Source of the DNA: Costus lasius
Taxonomy: Eukaryota; Streptophyta; Magnoliopsida; Zingiberales; Costaceae
Direction of reading: 5' to 3'
NCBI GenBank assembly: GCA_027563935.2
Contig: CM050449.1
Span: forward strand, 53,151,949 to 53,215,948
DNA length: 64,000 nt
Made by a program: the position numbers and the translations under genes. The notes beneath the pieces were generated by a model, which saw only the letters and a list, made by a program, of their open reading frames with translations, was not told the origin of the DNA and made no database searches. Positions 58,272-64,000 of the stretch are shown here, in pieces (position 1 is the stretch's first letter; the number at the start of each line of letters is the position of its first letter).

Positions 58272-59941
58272 TGTTGGGGTATGCCCTTAAGGCTAATGTT
58301 TGAGGCCTTGGGTTATTATAAGTATCATGTATAAACTGAGTATATGTTTATAAAGGCAATTGTTGTTATTCAGATTGTTGCATTGTCTGCTGTTGTATGT
58401 ATACCTCTGAGTAATGTCTCAATGATGTTCAGCTTTGCTGACATTCAGAGTTGTCCTTAGTCGAGATATCTTGGTGAACATGAGACGGCCTTGATATGAT
58501 TGAGACTAATATGTGTTCTGGTCTTATAGGATGCTACGAGCATGGAATAAGATTTAGACACATAGGTGCATTGGATGTACTGGACTGACCCTACTTAGGA
58601 TATTCAATTGTTTGTCACAATGTGAATAAATCCTTATAAGCAAGCAAGTGGTATATTCCCTCTGACTTGAGATCACTTGTGTTACTAAGTGATGATTGGC
58701 ATTGTCTTGAGGTACTTCAATATCATTTGAAAGATAATGGTTAAGGATTATCTTGGATAGTGGGCATGAGTCATGTTAGGACACTAGTGATAGATATAGG
58801 ATTGCCTCTCCTAGTTGGAGTGTGATGTTCTAAAGGGGCCCCCTGGATGAGATGGTTGAGAAAGTGTATGGCCATACCCAGATGACTATGTTCATCTGAT
58901 CTAACCATTCTCATCGTGTTGGAATTACAGGCTTGACACGCTAGTCCAACGAGAACATCCAGTGGCAAAGGGAACATGTATACTGAGTGAATTGGATTCA
59001 CACTTGTGCTATGGTTTGGGAGTAGTCTTGGAAGACTCTTTCCTTCATATCGGGAGACAGTGATGTGTTGCTAGATACCCCTCTCTGATCATGATAACGT
59101 AAGTTATCGTTACTGACATTGAAGGAAACCCTTAGGGTCGCACAATTTGATGATATGGCTTACTTATGTCAGATCGTATGGACTAGAATTATTCTAGTTC
59201 AGTTTAAAGTAATTTAAACTCTGATTGGAAGTGAGATCTAGTCTGATCATGTTTGATTGATTAGGACATATGATCGGCAAGCTTCGATCGGGAGGATTGA
59301 TGCTTGATCGAAGAGATTAAGAGCGTCAAGAGATGTGTGGTTGGATCTTGAGCCACTTGGTTCAATAAGATCAAAACCAGGGTTGGTTTGATTTGGTCCT
59401 TGAACCAAATAAAATTGAACCGGTTCACTTAGTGTGAGCGCATGGTTCAATTAAAGAGGGAAGTTTCGGTTGGTTCACTTAAGGTGAATGCATGGGAGTT
59501 AAGAGAGGGGGTTACACTTTTGGTTCTTACCATAAGTGGTAACCGAATCTTTCTATCTTTGGCTCTCACGTTTTCGAAGCTTGCTCTCTCGCCTCCTCGT
59601 GTAGTTAGTTGCTTGATCATCTTCACGCAACAACAAAGAAGTGGAGTTCGGCCAACAAAGAGATAGCACATCTCCTCTCCAAGTTTCGATCAAGGACTCC
59701 TTAGTGCCTTGCTAGCACAAAGAGCACAAGGAAGAAGCCATCAACATCTTGTGTGTGATTCCTTTGGAGAAGAGGCGCCTTTCCCCTTTCTTCTTCCAAG
59801 CCGCCACTCAAACCATGGCCATGGTAATGCTTCAACTTATCCTTTCATGGTTGATTATATTTCAAGTCAAGCGATCCATGAAACCTAGTTTTTCCGCCTA
59901 TGCAAAATTTTCGAAATGCATGTTACCTAGGTTTACCTTCA
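58272..59941 (+). repeat. Copia E 5' LTR (1670 bp)
   Basis: It runs from TGTTGGGGTATGCCC to ...TTTACCTTCA. ATG-GCC-ATG|GTAATG is at 59815-59829. Confidence 0.93.
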
Positions 59942-59943
59942 AT

Positions 59944-59955
59944 TGGTATCAGAGC
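59944..59955 (+). other. Copia E primer-binding site (iMet tRNA type)
   Basis: TGGTATCAGAGC lies two bases after the LTR end at 59941. Confidence 0.92.
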
Positions 59956-61771
59956 GCTGGTTTTTGGCTTGATATATATGATTGCCATCTTGTGTTGCAT
60001 GTTTGATTTTATGCTTTGGATAGATCTACTAGATGCGCATGCTTTTGTTATCATGAGAAAATACATGCCATGTGTTCATACCAAATGTTAGATCTACATG
60101 TATTTTTCATTCAAGCTTATGCATGTGATGTTTACTTGCGCTTGTCATAGAAGTTTTCAATCAAAACTTATCATCATGCGCGACCCTCACCTAGATCTAT
60201 CTAAGCGCCTACTTCAAATACTTAGATGGGTTAACAATGTTGAAGTCGTCAGTCAAGTCTGGACCCAATAGCCTAATCAGACCATCTGACAGCCTAGATG
60301 GGTCGGCCGGATAGCACCAGTGCACATGCAATACAGGTGGCTATAGGCCGACTGCAGAAGGGCGTGTAGCGATGTCTGATTGAGCCGCCTAGTGAACGAT
60401 CATGATTAAGGCACGGGGTCACACCCACTTGCCAGAAATCATGTGGGACGTTCAGCCCTTAAGGCATGCATAGTTGACCATGTGGTCGACGCAAGTCAGT
60501 TATGACTGGGTGCATGCAAGGGCAGTGGGTCTGACTTGGTCTAACGAGTGGATACCTGTTAATGGACCGTTGTAAGGTAGTAGGGTACATAAGGAAATAA
60601 AATTGATGCCATGGGTTTTTTTTTCAAAAATTTTATTTCTATTTGGATCACATGTTTGCATGTTTAACATGTTAATTGGGTGTTTATTTAATCTTATGTG
60701 GGCTGCCCTTATTTTGTGTGCTATGCTGGGGCCTGCGTGCCTAGAATTAAATATAAATTTTGCTGTGATCTGCGAATCACACTTTAATTTATGAAAATGT
60801 ATAATTGACCTGCGTGTCAAACCATGTCTAGATAGATTAAAATGTAATTTGATCAGACATGAGCACATGAGCACACATGGCAGAGGCGCTTGCAGTCAGT
60901 GGCTTCACCAGGTGGGAGGTCTAGAGTTCGACTCTAGAGCAGGCGCATACTGCCTGGAGGGCATTTGGACCCGGGCTGGGCCATATGAAGTACAAGAGTC
61001 CCATAAAGAGCTCAAGTGAAGACTTTTGTGAAACTAGGGTTTTACTTAGGCTTTTATGGGCGTTTACCACATAAGATAATTGTGCTTTCATTTACTGTTG
61101 TAAGTAATATTAGCACAAGCATGTTTTATTCTTCTGCTATCACTATAGAATTTGCATGATAGTAAGAAGATGAAAGACCGTTAAAATCCAACGTGAATAT
61201 CAAGCTCGATTGCCTTCTGACGCGAAACCTCACTGTTCTGACTATCGTTGGGGCCGTGTTGTACCCACTCAGTGGGCACGCCCAGCTATCTTCAGACGGT
61301 GCGTGATTACACCTACATGCTACAGAGAAGGGATTTATCGCTTCTCGTTGCTCAGCATAGCACGTGGTGGTCCAGGAAGTAGGTCAGGTCAGCTTGACCA
61401 TATAGGCTACATATTGAGCATATGATAGCTAGATGGAGGCAGCCATCTGAGGAATCAAAGACCGTGTTGTACCAACTCAGTTGGCATAGTCTTCTGGATT
61501 GCCTAGATGAAGGGGAATCGCATGGGTTGGCGATTGGCATGGATAGCCTACCAGTGATTAGTGCTTGAACTCTCTGTGTATCTTATCTCGCCTGAGCGAG
61601 ACGCGGAGATCAAGTATGAAATCTGGATCCCATCTCACTAAAAGAGTTTCACTCTTTCGGGCTGTTTTATTGGATTTTTCAGTCAGATAAAATAGTGAGA
61701 AAAGAATCATTCTTAAGTCCTGGATTGATTCTAACATGCATACTAACCTTGTTGTTCTTGCTATGTTGTAG
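59956..61771 (+). other. Copia E 5' leader, non-coding
   Basis: There is no gene. The T-arm-like hairpin is at 60921-60937 and the CTCAG-loop hairpins are at 61256-61279 and 61464-61487. The rest resembles the A and C leaders with more changes. Confidence 0.78.
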
Positions 61772-64000
61772 ATTCCTGCAGCAACGAACACCACAGGGCT
61801 CAATTTGCAATCCATATTGGAAAGAGAGAAGTTTGCTGGGCCAAACTTCTCAGACTGGTACAGACAGCTTAAGATTATACTTAAAGCTGAGAGGAAGATG
61901 TATGTCCTTGAGTCGGCAATACCGGCTCAACCCGCTGCGAACGCCGCAAGGGCGGTTCGGGATGCTTATGAAAAGCACGTCAGTGATAGTACTGATGTCG
62001 CTTGCCTTATGCTTGCGTCAATGACGCCTGAGCTCTAGCGTCAGCATGAGGATTTGTCAGCTATTGATATTATACCAAATCTCAAAATGCTGTATGCTGC
62101 ACAGGCAAGGACAGAACGCTATAACTTGACAAAACTTTTCTTTCATAGCAAACTAACTGAAGGGAGTCCAGTGGGAGCTCACGTACTCAAGATGATTGGG
62201 TACAAAGAAGCTCTAGAGAAACTGGGACATACCATCAATCAAGAACTTGTTGTAGATATTATTTTGCAGTCTCTCCCGGCTTCTTTCGATCCGTTCATCA
62301 TTAATTTTAATATGAACAAAATCGACTGTAATAAGGGAAAAGATATTAAACATGCTCTGTACCACAGAGCAGACTCTTGAGAAAGGAAAGCCTTCATCCT
62401 CTGTCTTAATGGTTCCTTCAAGGAATAAGAAGAAGGGGAAGAAGGGCAAAACCCCTATCAAGAAGCTATAACAAGGCTTTGAAACAAAAGGTGAAGCGGT
62501 CAAAGGACAACAGATGTTTCCATTGTGGCCAGCTGGGTCACTGGAAGAAGGACTGTAGAGCGCTCCAAGGAGAGAAGAAGCGAAGCAAGCCTTTCACTTC
62601 TGGCTCAGGTATTTACGTGACTGAAGTCATGGTAGCTTCTTCTATTTCATGGGTGTTGGACACTGCATGTGGAGTTCACATTTGTTCAAATGTGCAGGAA
62701 CTCAAGAGATGAAGACAGGTGGGACAGCATGAGGTGGACCTACGAGTTGGAAACGGGGCACGGGTTGCTGCTGTTGCTGTAGGGGAATATAACATCTCTT
62801 TACCATCTGGTTTTGTATTAGAACTTGACAATTGTTATTTTGTACCAAGCATAACTAAGAATATTATCTCTATTCCTACTCTTGTCAGGAAAGGTTTTTC
62901 TTTTGAATGCAAAACTTCACAGTGTTGTATTTCATATGATAATATTGTTTATGCAACTGGGTCGATTAACAATGGGTTATACATGTTGGACATGGAATGT
63001 TCTGTACAACAAATTGATAACAAGAAAGCCAAGTATGCTGATGATAGCACCTTATTATGGCATAGTCGTTTAGGCCACATTAACAAGAAGCGCATTAAGC
63101 GGTTGCATGATCATGGACTGCTGGGATCATTCTCCTATGAGGAGTTTGATACATGCAAAGCTTGTTTAATGGGTAAAATGACGAAGACTCCTTTTACTAA
63201 TAAAAGTGAAAGGGCTTCAGGTTTACTTGACCTTATTCACAGTGATGTGTGTGGGCCGTTTAGTAAACATGCCAGAGATGGCTATTCATACTTCATTACT
63301 TTTACTGATGATTTCAGTAGGTATGGTTATGTCTATCTAATGAGACATAAGAGTGAATCTTTTGACAAGTTCAAAGAATTCAAAAATGAAGTACAGAATC
63401 AGTTAGGCCGTAATATCAAGGCACTTTGTTCAGATCGAGGTGGAGAATACTTGAGTCGTGAGTTTACTGACTATCTGAAGGAGTGTGGGATTATCTCACA
63501 GCTCACTCCACCAGGAACACCGCAATGGAATGGTGTGTCCGAAAGGAGAAATAGAACCTTATTGGATATGGTTCGTTCTATGATGAGTCAGGCTACTCTA
63601 CCTTACTCCTTTTGGGGATTTGCACTGGAAACAGCTGCAAAGGTGCTAAACCGAGTGCCATCCAAGGCCGTTTCAAAGACACCATATGAGTTATGGTATG
63701 GGAAACAGCCGAGCTTGACATTTATTAAAATCTGGGGTTGCGAGGCTTATGTCAAAAAGCTTGTCTCTGGGAAACTGGAGAGCAGATCAAATAAATGTAT
63801 ATTTGTCGGTTACCCTAAAGAAACTAAGGGTTATTATTTCTATGATCCCAAAGAGAACAAAGTATTTGTTGCTCGAACGGCTATTTTTCTTGAGAAGGAA
63901 TTTCTTCTACAAGAGGCAAGTGGGAGAGAAATAAAGCTGGATGAAATTCCAGAAGAAGGACAAAGTAGTCAAGCTCAATTGGATGAGCCTGAGCAAATAG
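61772..64000 (+). pseudogene. Copia E gag-pol, damaged gag, open PR-IN to window end
   Basis: The frame is in register with A. The usual gag ATG is replaced (ACAGGG where A has ATGAAC), but the frame is open from 61772. TAG lies at 62036-62038, where CAG is likely ancestral. A net +4 indel falls near 62330-62370 and a +1 near 62464, each shifting frame. After the zinc knuckle (62515-62556) and DTACG protease motif there is TGA at 62710-62712 (AGA in A). From 62713 the frame is open to the window edge with integrase HHCC and D-D-E motifs intact. Unless read through, no full Gag is made. Confidence 0.9.

Larger units (their letters stand above)
59824..61771 (+). other. Predicted leader intron of copia E (1948 nt)
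   Basis: The donor ATG|GTAATG is at 59824. A perfect branch TACTAAC is at 61741-61747 and acceptor TTGTAG ends at 61771, 25 nt after the branch A. The frame after the acceptor is open for 88 codons although the usual gag ATG is absent. Confidence 0.6.
58272..64000 (+). mobile_element. Copia element E (Angela/BARE-like), truncated by window end
   Basis: The element has its 5' LTR at 58272-59941, primer site at 59944-59955, leader, and damaged gag-pol running off the window. Its LTR is the most diverged of the five copia LTRs of this family together with S (for example TTCATATC for the TATA-like motif). No 3' LTR is visible. Confidence 0.92.

Overview
This 64-kb window is intergenic heterochromatin-type DNA from a plant with a repeat-rich, probably large, nuclear genome. 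I see no cellular gene, rRNA, tRNA gene, CRISPR array or bacterial signature. Nearly every base belongs to LTR retrotransposons of two lineages. The first is a Ty1/copia family resembling the Angela/BARE group (about 9.1 kb, 1.7-kb LTRs, one polyprotein of about 1293 aa ordered Gag-PR-IN-RT-RH, iMet-type primer site). The second is a Ty3/gypsy chromovirus resembling Del/Tekay (2.8-2.9-kb LTRs, one polyprotein of about 1534 aa ordered Gag-PR-RT-RH-IN with a C-terminal chromodomain-like segment). Lineage names come from motif order, element size and general family knowledge, not from a database search.

Layout. The oldest layer is two minus-strand copia elements. 'D' is decayed, with an LTR fragment at 42771-43324 and internal pieces out to 58271. 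'Z1' has its leader at 1-1584 and its 5' LTR in three pieces at 1585-2083, 20357-21142 and 42111-42770; it probably inserted into D's 3' LTR. Z1's LTR was hit by copia A (+, 2084-20351), whose 3' LTR received copia B (-, 9545-18692), and by gypsy G1 (+, 21143-42105), whose 5' LTR received gypsy G2 (-, 23764-34157). D was hit by copia C (+, 43506-52599), by a copia that is now a solo LTR S (53384-55040), and by copia E (+, 58272 to beyond the window). Exact 5-bp target-site duplications are visible for A (GTGGT), B (TATGG), G1 (ACTGA), G2 (AGTGC) and C (CAGAT).

Coding state. A, B and G1 have uninterrupted polyproteins with all catalytic motifs. B is complete, and I found no difference between its two 1683-bp LTRs, so it is the youngest and a candidate active element. 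A and G1 have intact ORFs but an LTR split by a sibling. G2 has one nonsense codon in gag, C has three nonsense codons, and E has nonsense and frameshift damage in gag but is open from protease to the window edge.

Most interesting observation. In the copia family every intact copy has an ATG-GCN-NNN followed by a GT splice-donor-like site near the end of the LTR. It also has a strong acceptor (TACTRAC branch site, 24-25 nt, then TTGTAG) 21 nt upstream of the gag ATG. Joining these puts the LTR ATG in frame with gag, and copy E, which lacks the usual gag ATG, keeps this alternative start. The gypsy family has the analogous arrangement: AG|GTGAGT in the LTR and GTGTGTGTAG 9 nt before the gag ATG. 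Both families may therefore make a spliced gag-pol mRNA lacking the primer-binding site, distinct from unspliced genomic RNA. In G1 the whole of G2 lies inside this predicted intron.
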